This document shows, piece by piece, positions 32,801 to 44,225 of a DNA stretch of 64,000 nt (positions within the stretch are counted from its first letter, which is position 1; every line of letters begins with the position of its first letter). Origin of the DNA: Lotus japonicus (Eukaryota; Streptophyta; Magnoliopsida; Fabales; Fabaceae); contig NC_080044.1 of the NCBI RefSeq assembly GCF_012489685.1, forward strand, positions 65,272,732 through 65,336,731, read 5' to 3'. The position numbers and the translations under genes were made by a program. Under the pieces are notes generated by a model. The model searched no databases. It saw nothing but the letters and a program-made list of their open reading frames with translations, and was not told where the DNA came from.

Positions 32801-34217
32801 GGTAGAGTCAAACCTGGTTTGAATTCTAAGAATGATGACCGTTTCCTCTTGCAGAAACTTTCCCAGTTTGATATTGCATTTATTTTTTTCTTGACTGATA
32901 TATTTCGTCATCTAAAAATTTATATTTATAATTTTCCCAAATAATGGGTGCTAATTAATTATTGAATGCATTTCTACTCAATTTGTTATTGCATTCTTCT
33001 TGCTTTTTGCTCTTGTTAGGGTTATTGGAAATTCAAGAATGCACAGCTTTGTATTACGAACCTTCTAAGTATATCTTTTAGAAGTCTTTACTTTTATAAA
33101 TGCACAGCTTTGTATTCTTCAGTCCAGCTTCTTGCATCTTTGTTACTCCTCCCTTCTGTGAGTAGTACTCCATAGGTTGCTCATTTGGTTATCACTTTGT
33201 GAGCGCTCAAATGCCTGCTCATTTACCTGATGGTTACATATTTTGATTTAGGACATAGACTAAATAAATATAGATTAAGAAATTAGAAAGTATATCTTCA
33301 GTACTTATTTTGATTTTATTTCACTGGACTTGTTCTAGGAACCTTACCAACTCCAAATACACAACAAGAGCCATCAAGTTCTCGTGTTGTAAATATCAAT
33401 ATTCTGTCAGCTGGTGGGCCTGAAAACAATGAATCTGAGAGACAGGTACCAAGCAGTGTGCTTCAGTTTTTAAGGGCACTCTTTCCTGGTGGAGAAATTC
33501 ATGTGGAAGATCCAAGTTCACAAGGAACAACTGCGGGGGTTACCTCTGCTGCAACATCAAGTGGTGCTGCTCAAGCCCCTGAAGCAGAACCCAATGTTAG
33601 TGAAGAAGGAATATTTTTGTCTAATTTACTCCGTGGGATCATGCCTGTCATATCTCAACATATAGGGCGAGGGGGAGATTCTTCTGAAGATCAAGTGACT
33701 CGAGATCCATCGACCCAGGTTGGCGTGCTTCATTGCTTTCTTTTCTTTCCTGATTCTATTTTTGATTGAATGCTCTTTCATTTTAATTTCAACTGCTGAA
33801 ACCCTTCTTCTCAACGGTGCCACAATAACTGACTTTGACGCACACTAGTTTGTTTCTTGTTTCAATTCTCATTGGGTCTTTCTATTCCCTAGGTTTATGC
33901 ACAGTTGTAATGTAGCAAAAGTATTAGGCGATATTATACTGGAGGACTTCATTATTTTTATTTTCTGCCTTATGAAGATTAAATATTGTTATCATCCTAT
34001 CCATATAGAAAAAGGAAAGAAAACTTATAAGTACATGTGTGCAGGTTGAAATTGGTGCTGGGACATCACGCAGACAGAGTGATTCTGAATCAAGCCCTCC
34101 TAATTCAAAGCGTCAAAAGGTTCCCCTTCTACTTTTGAGTTTGTAAACTGTGTTTTCAATTGTTTTTCATATTACATTTTTTAATATTGGCATGGCTTCT
34201 CGATGCAGATGGAGTGA
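26820..34217 (+). CDS. CIP73: Scythe/BAG6-type ubiquitin-like protein, CIP73-like, 15 coding exons, 691 aa
   Basis: CIP73 of Lotus is a nuclear Scythe_N-type ubiquitin-like protein that interacts with and is phosphorylated by the symbiosis kinase CCaMK; Arabidopsis has a relative (At5g42220). Coding exons: 26820-26942, 27861-27978, 28795-28875, 29468-29586, 29676-29747, 30519-30683, 30793-30862, 30953-31128, 31328-31492, 31568-31639, 31713-31842, 31932-32252, 33339-33718, 34045-34119, 34209-34217; all have GT..AG borders and join in frame (2076 nt). Residues about 21-96 form a ubiquitin-like domain (SERQRLICQGKVLKDDQLL, EDGHTLHLVARHPD). The middle is a conserved helical region (LLSTRRMIIEQAGECLL; GVMFYNLGAYLLELGRTTM). 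The rest is Ser/Gly/Gln-rich and low-complexity. The C-terminus SPPNSKRQKME contains a basic, NLS-like patch. About 73 kDa is expected from length. CIP73 itself or a close paralogue cannot be told apart here. Confidence 0.88.
32568..32677. repeat. Perfect 23-bp inverted repeat in intron 12 of the CIP73-like gene
   Basis: ATCCTCCTACATACTAAATGGAG split as 32568-32590 is exactly mirrored at 32655-32677, with a 64-nt loop; weaker complementarity (GTTAATGC / GCATTAAAT) continues inside. It lies in the 1086-bp intron between coding exons 12 and 13. It may be a tiny MITE or a transcribed hairpin; no TSD is clear. Confidence 0.75.
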
Positions 34218-34717
34218 TATTGAGGATAATGTGCAATATGCAGTTTCGGAAGATTGCGATGATAAGAATCAGATATCAGGGTGTATCTCTTGATGGCTAT
34301 GTGGTATTTTGTGCTTATCTAGTTATCTTTTTGAAGCATGATTTCACTTTCTCCTGCTGTAGAAATTTAAGGAGACTGTTCTTCAACCGAGACATGTTGC
34401 TTTACTATATTTTGCATTGGAATTGAGGTAAACTCAATCAATTTCGGTTATGATCTGAAATGGGTATAGAACATTAGAACTTAAAATTTGACGCCATATA
34501 AATTTTCGGCTGGGTTACATGAAATTTCAGTGAACTGATATTTCTTCCAGGATGCTTTAGCCATCCAATTATATTTTGAGGAACGAGGAGTATCCCTATA
34601 TTGAATGCATAAACGCACCGTTATTTCAGAAGGATTTTCATTCTATTCCATTTCGACATCTATCTATGTTTTTTCTCACTCGGTGATTTCTTTGAAATGC
34701 GAGGCTTATGGATACAT
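34218..34717 (+). other. 3' UTR of the CIP73-like gene and intergenic
   Basis: The stretch after the TGA at 34215 has no coding continuation. The open frame starting at 34160 overlaps the last intron and UTR only. No clear polyadenylation signal was chosen. Confidence 0.4.
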
Positions 34718-35110
34718 GATTTCAGAAAGACTAACCATTTCAATCAAATATACAAGCGACATCAATTTGGTCATTTTAAAAAATAAATTGTTTTTCATTA
34801 TCCGTTATATAGAATGAAAATTTTGCTATCGATTTTCATAATTAAAGAGTTAGATTTATACTAGCTCGTAATTACTTCACATGTATATTTGTGAAAATTG
34901 ATGTAGCATGATTTCAGAAAGACTTTTTTTGGGTACAGTGATTTCAGAAAGACTAACCATTTCAATCGAATATACAAAGCGACATCAATTTGGTCATTTT
35001 AAAAATAAAGATATTTTCATTATCCGTATATGGAATGAAAATTTTGATATCGATTTTCATAATTAAAGAGATAGATTTACACTAGTTCGTAATTACTTCA
35101 CATGTATATT
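34718..35110. repeat. ~171-bp direct repeat, two copies
   Basis: 34718-34889 and 34940-35110 share GATTTCAGAAAGACTAACCA to CTTCACATGTATATT with a few substitutions and 1-bp indels. A third partial copy of the first 15 bases (GATTTCAGAAAGACT) is at about 34911-34925. The repeat lies just downstream of the CIP73-like gene. No TE family recognised. Confidence 0.85.
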
Positions 35111-36674
35111 ATGTTTATCCTGTGGAACTTTGGGCGTTTATGTAGCATATACACTTATTGCCTATGTTTAGTCTGCTCGAATATTGAGTTCAAAAAAAAA
35201 GTCTGCTCGAATATAGTTTCCAGAAAGATATTTGTTTGACAAATAGGAAACATGAATGCATAAAGATATCAACTTCATGGTGAAAAATTAATATAAAGAG
35301 TTTAGATTAGAATTAGATTCATTTGAAGATAATTTAAATCTTAATTTTTATAATATGAACTAGTTAAAGAATTATTAAAAAAGTATGAAATAATTTATTG
35401 TATATATAGTGTGTGGACATAGATAAGCTTGGCTAGTTTGGTACTTGTATTTATATTTATATCGAAAGCATTTGCAGGAAATTATTCATCTAGATCCATT
35501 TTCAGGGTAAATCTCGTACCAATTGTGGGTAGCTTCTATGGATATGTATTGGATACGAGTTTGAATATCATTCCTAGCAACCTATGATCATAAGGATGTC
35601 ATTTCTGATACCTAAATAAGATGCCCGACATGGGAATAAAATCTGGAGAAACGAAATTCTGTCTCATTATATTATATTATTATTATCAAATACTCAGTCA
35701 TGTGTATATCGATGTACATGAATGCAAGTTGTGTAGCCAATAAAAGAAGTCAATTAATAAATAACTAGTTTGCAGCATAATGAGCATCTATAGAAACTAA
35801 CTTCTCAAGGTGGGAGGTAAATATAGAGAATTAATTCCTAATGTAAAGGCATTGGCTTCGCAAGAACGTGTGGATGCCAATGGATATATGCACCAATTTA
35901 TCCAAAGCAAAGTAAAGGTGATATCTACCCCGACAAAAGTCACAAAACAATAGTTGGCACTTGGCGTTAATATGCTTGTTCCTTCCACGCGAAATATCAC
36001 ACAATCAAAAAATTAAGCTAAAAAACGTCAGACTATTAATAAACAAGACCGCATTTAAGAAAACAACTTCATTAAATGTTTATTGTATAAGAGTTTATGT
36101 TGTAGGTGCTTAATTCAATAAACTGTTTGCATTTTTCGAAGCACAAAAAAAAAGCTATTTGCATTTAGATGCGCATATTGAGAATAACTTGTACAAAATA
36201 AAAGCGCTTAGATGTATTTTAGATACGCACTTACCGGTAGTTGAGATTAAAATTAAAGACATTATAAATTAAATTAGTATTTGAAAAGATTAAAATTTAA
36301 AGATCAAACCATAATAAAAAAGAAATTAACATAAAAAGGAATTATGATAAGAAATGGAATAAATCATTGGTCACATGTAATAATTTTAGAAAATTGTATT
36401 TCAGTATAAACACATCTTAAATTTTTAGGGTCAAACACAATTTTAAATAAACTAATAAATTAAAAAATCATCTAATTAGCATGATATATATCCTGAAATC
36501 ATCATTAAAAACAAAATAAATAACAACAATACGTCAAATATAAGTTAACAATAACTAGTGCATAGATTTGAAACATTGAAACAATTATAAAAATAAAGCT
36601 AATAGTTGTATCGTGTTTTTTTTTAAATGGTAGAACGGTGGAAAACACCTCCATACTACCGGGTTGAATATCGG
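35111..36674. other. Intergenic, AT-rich
   Basis: No gene recognised. A plus-strand frame of about 42 codons at roughly 35807-35951 (containing NVKALASQERVDANGYMHQF) is coherent but resembles no family I can name and has no start codon or splice context. Confidence 0.3.
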
Positions 36675-37260
36675 TGATAGAATAGAAATATGTATTATTT
36701 TTATTTAGTCTTTGTAATTAGGCTACATTCATTCATGTCATTAAGCTAGATATATTAGAAATGTTTTGTCTTAGTTACAAAGGCTAAATAAGAATAATAT
36801 ATATTCATATTCTACCGCAACCCGCTTTTGAAGCTTCACTTTCCTCTTCTATGCTACTTTGGTCTACTGTGATAATGTCAGTGTCATATACCTATCCGAC
36901 AATCCTGTCCAACATCAACGCACTAAACACATTGAGATGAACATTCACTTTGTTCGAGAGAAGGTCGCCCGTGGTCAGGCACGCATCCTTCATGTTCCTT
37001 CTCGTCACCAGATTGCAGATATCTTCACCAAAGGCCTCCCTCGAGTTCTTTTTGATGATTTTCGAACCAGTCTCAGCGTCAGTGAACCTCCCGCTTCGAC
37101 TGCGGGGGTGTGATAGAATATGAATATGTATTATTCTTATTTAGTGTTTGTAATTATACTACATCCATTCCTGTAATTAAGCTAGATATATTAGGAATGT
37201 TTTGACTTAGTTTTGTATATATACCTTTTCAGATTGATGAGAAAATCACCCATCCAAACT
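36675..37260 (+). pseudogene. Rearranged Ty1/copia relic: LTR pieces and RNase H end
   Basis: 36854-37113 encodes the C-terminal end of a copia polyprotein: YCDNVSVIYLSDNPVQHQRT, then HIEMNIHFVREKV and HQIADIFTKGLP, ending EPPASTAGV and a stop, the usual copia RNase H tail. A 2-bp frameshift separates it from the upstream LHFPL piece. Immediately after the stop, TGATAGAATATGAATATGTA (37111) begins a 3' LTR. A second LTR start lies at 36675 and, from 36783 to 36814, the LTR start appears inverted (AAATAAGAATAATATATATT), so the 5' part is a rearranged hairpin. Most of gag-pol is missing. The 3' LTR end is not clear. Confidence 0.8.
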
Positions 37261-37302
37261 ATTTTACAGTCGATGCCATGTTGGGGGTCGGCTGATGCCC
37301 AC
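37261..37302 (-). other. Right-hand remnant of a SINE-like element, up to the CACTA insertion
   Basis: This short piece joins 44226-44378 once the CACTA element and one CAC are removed. See the entry at 44226 for the Pol III-like box on the minus strand. Confidence 0.35.
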
Positions 37303-38126
37303 CACTACTACAAAAACACTGTTTTGGGACGGACAAATCTGTCGCACAACAGTTGAAATTTCCGTCCCTAAATAAATTTGGGACGGAATGTGCGACTAAA
37401 ATATTTTGTCGCGATTTTGCTCGTCGCAAAGCTGTTGGGACGGAATTTATTATTCCGTCGCGCGTTTGGGACGGAATTAAGGACAGAATATATTAAATTG
37501 TATTCATTTAATTAATTAATGCGTGATGGAATTGGTGACGGAAGAAATAAACTTTTTGGGACGGGTCCTATTACTCCGTCCCAAGTTTGAGACGGAATAT
37601 TAATTATTGATGTTTTTTAAAATATTAATTTTGGGACGGCGTTGATGACGGAAATAGTGATTTTTATTGTGACGGAATTAGAACTAACACAGTTCGTCCC
37701 AAATTTTGCGACGGCGTTGGTTACAGAAATACTAATAATTGTCACGACGAAAATTAAAATAATAAAGTCCGTCCCAAATGTTGTGACTAAATTGTGACGA
37801 TTTGAAACAATTTTCACGGTAATAGTTGGGACGAAATAGTTCCGTCGCAAATGTAAAATTTTGGGACAAAATATCTCATTTGAGATTAATGTATTTATTA
37901 CTCATTTCTGTTTATTTATAATAAATATTATAAATTTTTAAAATAAAAACAAACTATAAAACAACAATCATATTCAAACAATTTCATCCATAAATAAATC
38001 CAAACTTAAACATAATTATCCTGTTATGAGTATAATTAAGTATATCAAAGATGAAAAACATAGAGGTTCCGTCAGAACATAAACAATCATGATTTATATT
38101 AAAATGTATCCATCCAGCCATCAAAT

Positions 38127-39597
38127 TTATTCATCACTCAGATTGTTATTTGAAGCATCACTTCCTGGAACATCATGAGGATTATCTTCATCCAAATCCA
38201 TTGCATCCAAATCAATGTTTGCATGTCTTGCAAAGAAAGCTATCATTTTATTTTGTCGAGCAATGGTAGCACTTATATTATCAATTGTTTGTTGCTGCTC
38301 TGTAATCTTCTGTTTTAGTTTTGCCTCAACCTCAGCACTCATACCTCAGACAATATCACTATAGTTAGCATATTGTGATTTGGAAGTTAATGCTTTAGCA
38401 CGCATCCTTCCATCCAAACTAAGTCCATATACCATTCCTTTCGCATTTCTTCCCCCAACTGCTTCAATCATAAGTGCATCATAATCAATTGGTTTTGGTT
38501 GACTAGAACTCTCACCATCACCGGCTTGTGATTGAGACTCGGCTTGTGAACAAAGATTTAGATAGTTGTCCTGACAAAAATGAAAGATTCTTTAATATAG
38601 AATCAATTAATATGCTTGAATTAGATAACGCTTACATTATAAATGTAGTAGTACTTACATAAGAATCACTTGATCTTTTATCAACAAAAGTCTGTGTCCC
38701 CTTCCTAAGATGGCACTTTTGGAATATTTCACCCTTATTTGGCATTCTTCCCAAGCTCTTAGCCTGTTCTTGTTTAAACATATAGACATATGCTAAAAAT
38801 ATTAAAAACAATGTTCAAATGCAAAAAAAAACAAGGTTTCAACTTCAATATCAGTATGAGTCTGTTCACCAAAAAATTCAACACAAGCAGTAGAATAGCG
38901 TAGTCCATTATAATAACTAGCAAATAAGCTCAATCACATAAAAATCAGTTCTAAAACTGGACATCCTACTCGTTGCAAAGCATTAATCAAAATTCATGTC
39001 ACAAACTAAATACACGACGTCCAAAAATATAGAGCACATAAATATATACACTTAAACCTAAGCTTTCAAGAATTATATATAAATCTACTTACGACTCTAA
39101 GTACTTGCTACATATTAGTACTCAACAGTCTCAAAAAATCAAAGGTACTACTTGGACACTGTTAATGTTGCATATAATGGTAACATCAAGACCTCTATCA
39201 ATTCACAAAGAAGTCATATATATGATAATAAATCTAACAGAATCAGGAATCCATGAAGGTTCATGAAAGAACTATTAAGAATATAACTCACCAATTCAAG
39301 TTCATGCTTAAATTGATTCATAGATCCTTGAGTATGTAATGAACCACCAGTATCTGAATGACGATTTGCAGATGCCACACATCGTAATGTTTGATAATCC
39401 TCATCTTCCCATATAGCAAGCAACAGAGGCCACACATTATCAGGAATCCATGAAGGTCTTGATGAAATATTTTCACGTGCTCTTGCCATTATCTTTCTGA
39501 GCAAATCTTTTGCCTTTGATTCCCACATAGCCTTGATAGTTGATTCATGTTCACCAATCCAAAAGAGGGCGCCACTTCCTATTATGAATGTATACAA
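38127..39597 (-). pseudogene. Decayed Transposase_24 (Ptta/En/Spm, TNP1-like) gene of the CACTA element
   Basis: Three minus-strand exons are readable. 39597-39292 encodes WESKAKDLLRKIMARARE, RPSWIPDNVWPLLLAIWEDE and TGGSLHTQGSMNQFKHELEL, which matches the plant Transposase_24 pattern. 38763-38659 encodes AKSLGRMPNKGEIFQKCHLR. 38570-38127 encodes IDYDALMIEAVGGRNAKGMV, then YGLSLDGRM, an in-frame TGA after NYSDIV, and a coiled-coil-like tail (EAKLKQKITEQQQTIDNIS) ending in an acidic stretch. Donor and acceptor sites fit. The premature TGA and the lack of a clear 5' part argue for a pseudogene. The protein family binds the element's subterminal repeats. Confidence 0.8.
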
Positions 39598-39769
39598 TTA
39601 ACATGTTAAATTAGAAAAATGTGTATAACTACTCAACTTAAAATAAAATGAAAAGATACCTTAGAAACAATGACTTGAGTAAATTCCCTTCACTATTGAA
39701 AATCCAACTACTAAAAAATGATATACCTAAAGCCAATAAAACTCAGTTAGGTGAAATTGATAGACAAAT

Positions 39770-40450
39770 ATGTAAAAAGCATGAGAACATGAAGATCACA
39801 AAAGAACACTAAAAAGACTCATACTAGTGCAGAGATACAAGAGATCATATACTAGTCCAAAATGAGAAAAAGATCTCAATTAAAGAATAGAACTCCAATG
39901 TTGTGAAAGAAGTTGAAAGTCATGTTTTTCTTCCAAAACAAAAGAATTTATTAGAGTTGGATGGGTGACCATGAAAACACTAACCAGCCCACAAGCTCCC
40001 AAACAAAGTGTAATACAATTGAAAAAGATACATATGAGAGTTGGCTCTCATGAAGAGTACAGATAAAACAATATGTAGAAAAAACAAAAAACAAATAAAA
40101 TAAAAAGCTATACAAAGCTTGATCTTCAAAGAGGGAAGTCACGGCACACACAAAACAGAAAGGGAATTAAAAAACAGCTACAGATATTGAAGCTCCAGGC
40201 TAGAAGCAAACACACCACCACAAACAGAAGCAATAGCCTATCCCACGTTGCAGCAATCCTCTTTATTGCTGAAAATAATATAGAAATAGCATTATAACAT
40301 GGAGATCACAAAAGAACATTGAAAAGACTCATACTAGTGAAAAGATATCCTCTTTATTGCTGACAAAAATATAGAAATAGAATTATAACATGGAGATCAC
40401 AAAAGAACATTAAAAAGACTCATACTAGTGAAAATATACAAAAGATCATA
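39770..40450. repeat. Direct repeats inside the CACTA element
   Basis: Three copies of a roughly 60-90 bp unit containing AGATCACAAAAGAACA and AAAAGACTCATACTAGTG occur at about 39793, 40307 and 40392. The second and third copies lie in tandem (about 85 bp apart). Confidence 0.75.
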
Positions 40451-41096
40451 TACTATCTTTTTTCCGCTTGTAACAGATTGGGAATCATGGGGTGTCTTTT
40501 TGTTTTGCTGCTGTGGGTGTTGTGGGTTTTGGCCAAGTGTATTTGAGAAAGAGAAGAAGCATGCAGGACTTGATTTTGAGGAAAGAAAATATACTACCTA
40601 GTCCAAAATGAGGAAAAAAATCATTAAAATTGGCCTATCCTCCTTGTAATTCAAATTGGCCTATCTTCTATTAAAATATTCTATGTCAACACTCAAATTG
40701 ATGACAAACGCTTCTGAAATTCGCATCTCTAGTCGCAAATAGATCCTTCGCATGAAAGACAGGGACTCCAAACGCTTCTGAAATTCGCACAACCAGCAAC
40801 ACAACCCAACATAGAGGAGAACCATGACAAAACAGAGATGGGTGAAGGGGCAAGCCAAAACGCACACAGACCAAGAGCAAACGGAATTGAGAGCCGCAGC
40901 AAACCAGAAGCAAGCATAGAGAAACCAGACCACCATATTGAAGAATACCCCAAATAGTTGGGAAGAATTAAGGAGGAAAGGAAAAGAAAAAAACAAACCT
41001 GACAAGAAGAGAACGAGTTGAGAAGGAACCACAAAAGTAAGCACCGCAGTACGGCGCTCGGAACAGAACCAATGGCACCTTCACGGCTGACTGGCG

Positions 41097-41358
41097 GGAG
41101 TTGGGTTTGGCACCCCACCTATGGGGCTTGGCACCCCACTTTATCAAATACGGAATTTAAAGTTCCGTATTCTCCATATTGAATACGGAACTTAAAATTC
41201 CGTACTGTATTTAAGCATGCGTGTCACATTTTCAACCACTCATTATATACTAAAACAGATACGAAATTTTATTTTCCGTATTGATACGGAAATTTAAATT
41301 CCGTATCTGTTTTAGTGGGGTGCAAAGCCTAAGGGGTGGGGCTCCAAACCCAACTCCT
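41097..41358. mobile_element. MULE-type MITE with palindromes, nested in the CACTA element
   Basis: The ends GGAGTTGGGTTTGG and CCAAACCCAACTCC are perfect inverted repeats. The direct repeat CTGACTGGCG flanks it at 41087-41096 and 41359-41368, giving a 9-10 bp TSD. The interior carries four near-palindromes built on TACGGAA..TTCCGTA (about 41148-41171, 41181-41204, 41259-41281, 41283-41307), the last two enclosed in a larger hairpin from AAAACAGATAC to GTATCTGTTTT. No coding capacity. Confidence 0.88.
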
Positions 41359-41499
41359 CTGACTGGCGCCACTCACAGTGGGAAGAACCAGAGCGCTAAA
41401 CATGATAAATTTGGGGTAGGGTTTCAGCTTTTACGTTTCTTTTAATTTTTGAAAGGTGATTTTTGTTTAAGAGCTCCTCTTTTTTTATTTAAAAATTGT

Positions 41500-41660
41500 T
41501 AGATATTAGGTATAAAAAAATTGAAAAAAAACTAATATATATAAATACGTATATATATATATATATAAGTATTCAAAAATTTGTAAAAAAAAAAAAATAG
41601 ATTATATATAACACGTACATACAGTACGTGTATATATATATATATATAATTATATATTAA
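41500..41660. repeat. AT-dinucleotide microsatellites
   Basis: Two (TA)n tracts at about 41551-41568 and 41631-41649, with a palindrome ACACGTACATACAGTACGTG between them. They lie within the CACTA interior. Confidence 0.8.
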
Positions 41661-44225
41661 TTGAGTTGAGTTTTAAATTAATTTAGTCACATGTGTTTAA
41701 GGAAATTTGGAGCCCAAGCCTAGGGGTAAAGTTTTTGAGGACGTTATGGGTATTTTGAGGGCATCCGGAGTAGTATATAAGGAGCGTTATGTCTAGGTAA
41801 GGAGTGCTTTCAATGAGGCAATGTGCCGGTCAACTTACCTGGGAACTTCTCGAGCCATTGCTTGGGTGATGATGGGCCTTTTGAGTTTCGAAATTTATCA
41901 CCTCTTTGGAAAAAAAAAAACTGAGTTAGTCCCCGTATTTGTTGGGTTACTAATGTGATCCCCGGTTGAGAAATTGAGGCGTTACAATACTGGTATCTGG
42001 TTATGATGAGCCACTGAGATTAATAGATCATTATGTTATGCTGAGTCTTAGAGATTGGTTATCGAGTTATATTAGGCCTAGTAGGCCTTGTACGCAACAC
42101 GAAGCCTTACATGGCCTAATTGAGCCTTTGACATATGAAATCTCATTATATTATGACGAGCCTTAGTGATCATCATGAAACCCAATAAGTTTGACGAGTC
42201 TCGAAGATCTAATTAAGTATAATTAGGGCAGATAAACAATCGAGGTCCACATGAAGCCTTATTAATTGGGCCTGCCGGACATTGAATATCAACTAGACAA
42301 CTCATCAAAATTGATGACCCCAAGATTGAGATGAAGCTTAATTAGGCTTCATAAACAAATATTATTTAGATTTATCTCTAACTGAGAATAGAAAAAGAGA
42401 CACAATGAACTAAATGAGATAAAAACTTGATTAAATAAGATATAAGATTTTGGGAAAATAAAAAATATATATCTTATTTTTCCATTAGATTTTTTAAAGA
42501 TTTTGTAATTTCAAATTTAAATTATTGTACTTTCTCTTAAAAAGAAAGAGTATTGCATAAATCATTAAATTAAATTAGTCTTTGTCTCTTTCTTTAACTT
42601 TTCCTATTGTTATCTCCACAAACTTGTGAATCAAAATATCATCTAGTTGTCGTTCTCAAACAAAATCAAGAACTCGATATCTGTACATTTCGACAAGTAG
42701 ACAACTTTGAAGAAAATATACATATTAGATTGGTTCGGACCCGTAAATAAGTTGGTCTAACATTTTATAGATCATAGTCTGCAACGCTTAAGTCTGTGGC
42801 TTAGAAGGCTTGTCTGTGAACCAACCAAGTACTAAATTAAAAAATAATATAAAAATTATAATAAATATGTATTTGTATTCATAATAGTAAAACATAATAG
42901 TGATTTTTTACAATTTTAATTAATTTTTAAATGTGTAAAAAATATTGGTCAATGGGTCCACAATGATTTTCATCAATTATAAATGTTTAAATGGGGACGA
43001 AATACGAATTGTCGTCCCAATATTGCGACGGGTAATTTAAAACCGTCCTTAAATTGTGACGGAATGTACATTTTGTCCCATATTAATAGTATTTGTGACG
43101 GATTGTTGTTGCAAATTTCGTCACTAGTTGGGACGGAAATTTCGAAATCTGTCCCAAAATTTGGCGTCATGATTCCCACAAAAAATTTTAAATTTTTTGG
43201 GACGGACTTTAATTTTCCGTCTCTAAATCGCGACAATTAATATATATCCGTCCCTAAGTTGTGACAGAAAGTACATTTTGTCACAAAATAATTTATATAT
43301 TGTTAATTCACCCTTGCGACGGAATGTTATTGCAAATTGCGTCACTAATTGTGACGGAATAATTACGAAACTCTGTCTCAAAACGTGGAGCCATGCTTCC
43401 CACCAAATATTTAATAAATTCTTGTGACGGTATATATATTCCGTCCCTAAATCGCGATAATTAATATATTTACGTCCCTAAATAGTGACAGAAAATACTT
43501 TTTGTCACAAATTAATAGATATATTGTTAATTAACCCTTGTGACGGAATGTAATTGCAAATTTTGTCACTATTTGGGATAGAATAATTACGAAACTCTAT
43601 CCCTAAATTTGGCGCCATGATTCCCACCAAAAATTTTAAAAACTATTGGGACGGTATGTATATTCCGTCCCTAAATTGTGACAGAATATATATTTCTGTC
43701 CCACTAGAACGAATCTATTTTAAAAATCGTTTGTGACGGAATATTATCGTTCGTTCCGTCACAAATGGAGACGGAATAATTAAAAGATTTCGTCCCTAAT
43801 GTTGGCGCCTTGTTTCCCACCAAAATAAATATTTAATTTGGGACGATTTATATAAATTTCGTCCCGCCAAATATAATTTTTTAAAAAAACATTCGGGACG
43901 GAAAATTATTGCTACATCTGTCACCAATTGGGACGGAGTAATTAAATTATTGCGTCGCAAAAGTTGGCGCCATGTTTCCCTCCAAAATAAATGGCTACAT
44001 GGGGACAGAATATTAGTGTCTGTCTCGAAATTGCGACGATAAATATAAGTTCGTCCCTAAATTGCGACAACATAAATATTCCGTCCCAAAATGTTAAATT
44101 AATTTTTAAAAAAATCTTGGCGAGGATAAAGCGTCACGAATTCCGTCACTAAGTAATTATTTTGGGACAGAATAATTTTTCGTCGCAAAATTCCGTCTTA
44201 ATTCGATTATTTTCTAGTAGTGCAC

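Larger units (their letters stand above)
37303..44222 (-). mobile_element. CACTA (En/Spm) DNA transposon, 6920 bp
   Basis: The left end is CACTACTACAAAAACACTG and the right end is TTATTTTCTAGTAGTG, both starting or ending with the CACTA signature. The 3-bp TSD CAC is at 37300-37302 and 44223-44225. Both subterminal regions (37320-37870 and 42990-44200) are packed with direct and inverted copies of GGGACGGAA / TTCCGTCCC, typical subterminal transposase binding repeats. Inside are a decayed Transposase_24-type gene (minus strand, 38127-39597), a nested MULE MITE (41097-41358), and tandem repeats of 'gagatcacaaaagaacat..aaaagactcatactagtg' at about 39790, 40309 and 40390. A TNP2-type transposase was not found, so the element is probably non-autonomous. 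Confidence 0.92.

Noticed and set aside
40661..41118. Three overlapping minus-strand hydrophobic ORFs of 75-129 codons
   Set aside because: Different frames of the same DNA inside the CACTA element, Cys/Leu/Phe-rich, without transposase or other domain motifs.
42973..43240. ORFs on both strands with repeated Pro-Asn-Phe-Gly-Thr-Asp strings
   Set aside because: Translation of the CACTA subterminal GGGACGGAA repeats; the same strings appear in the left subterminal region at 37617-37850.
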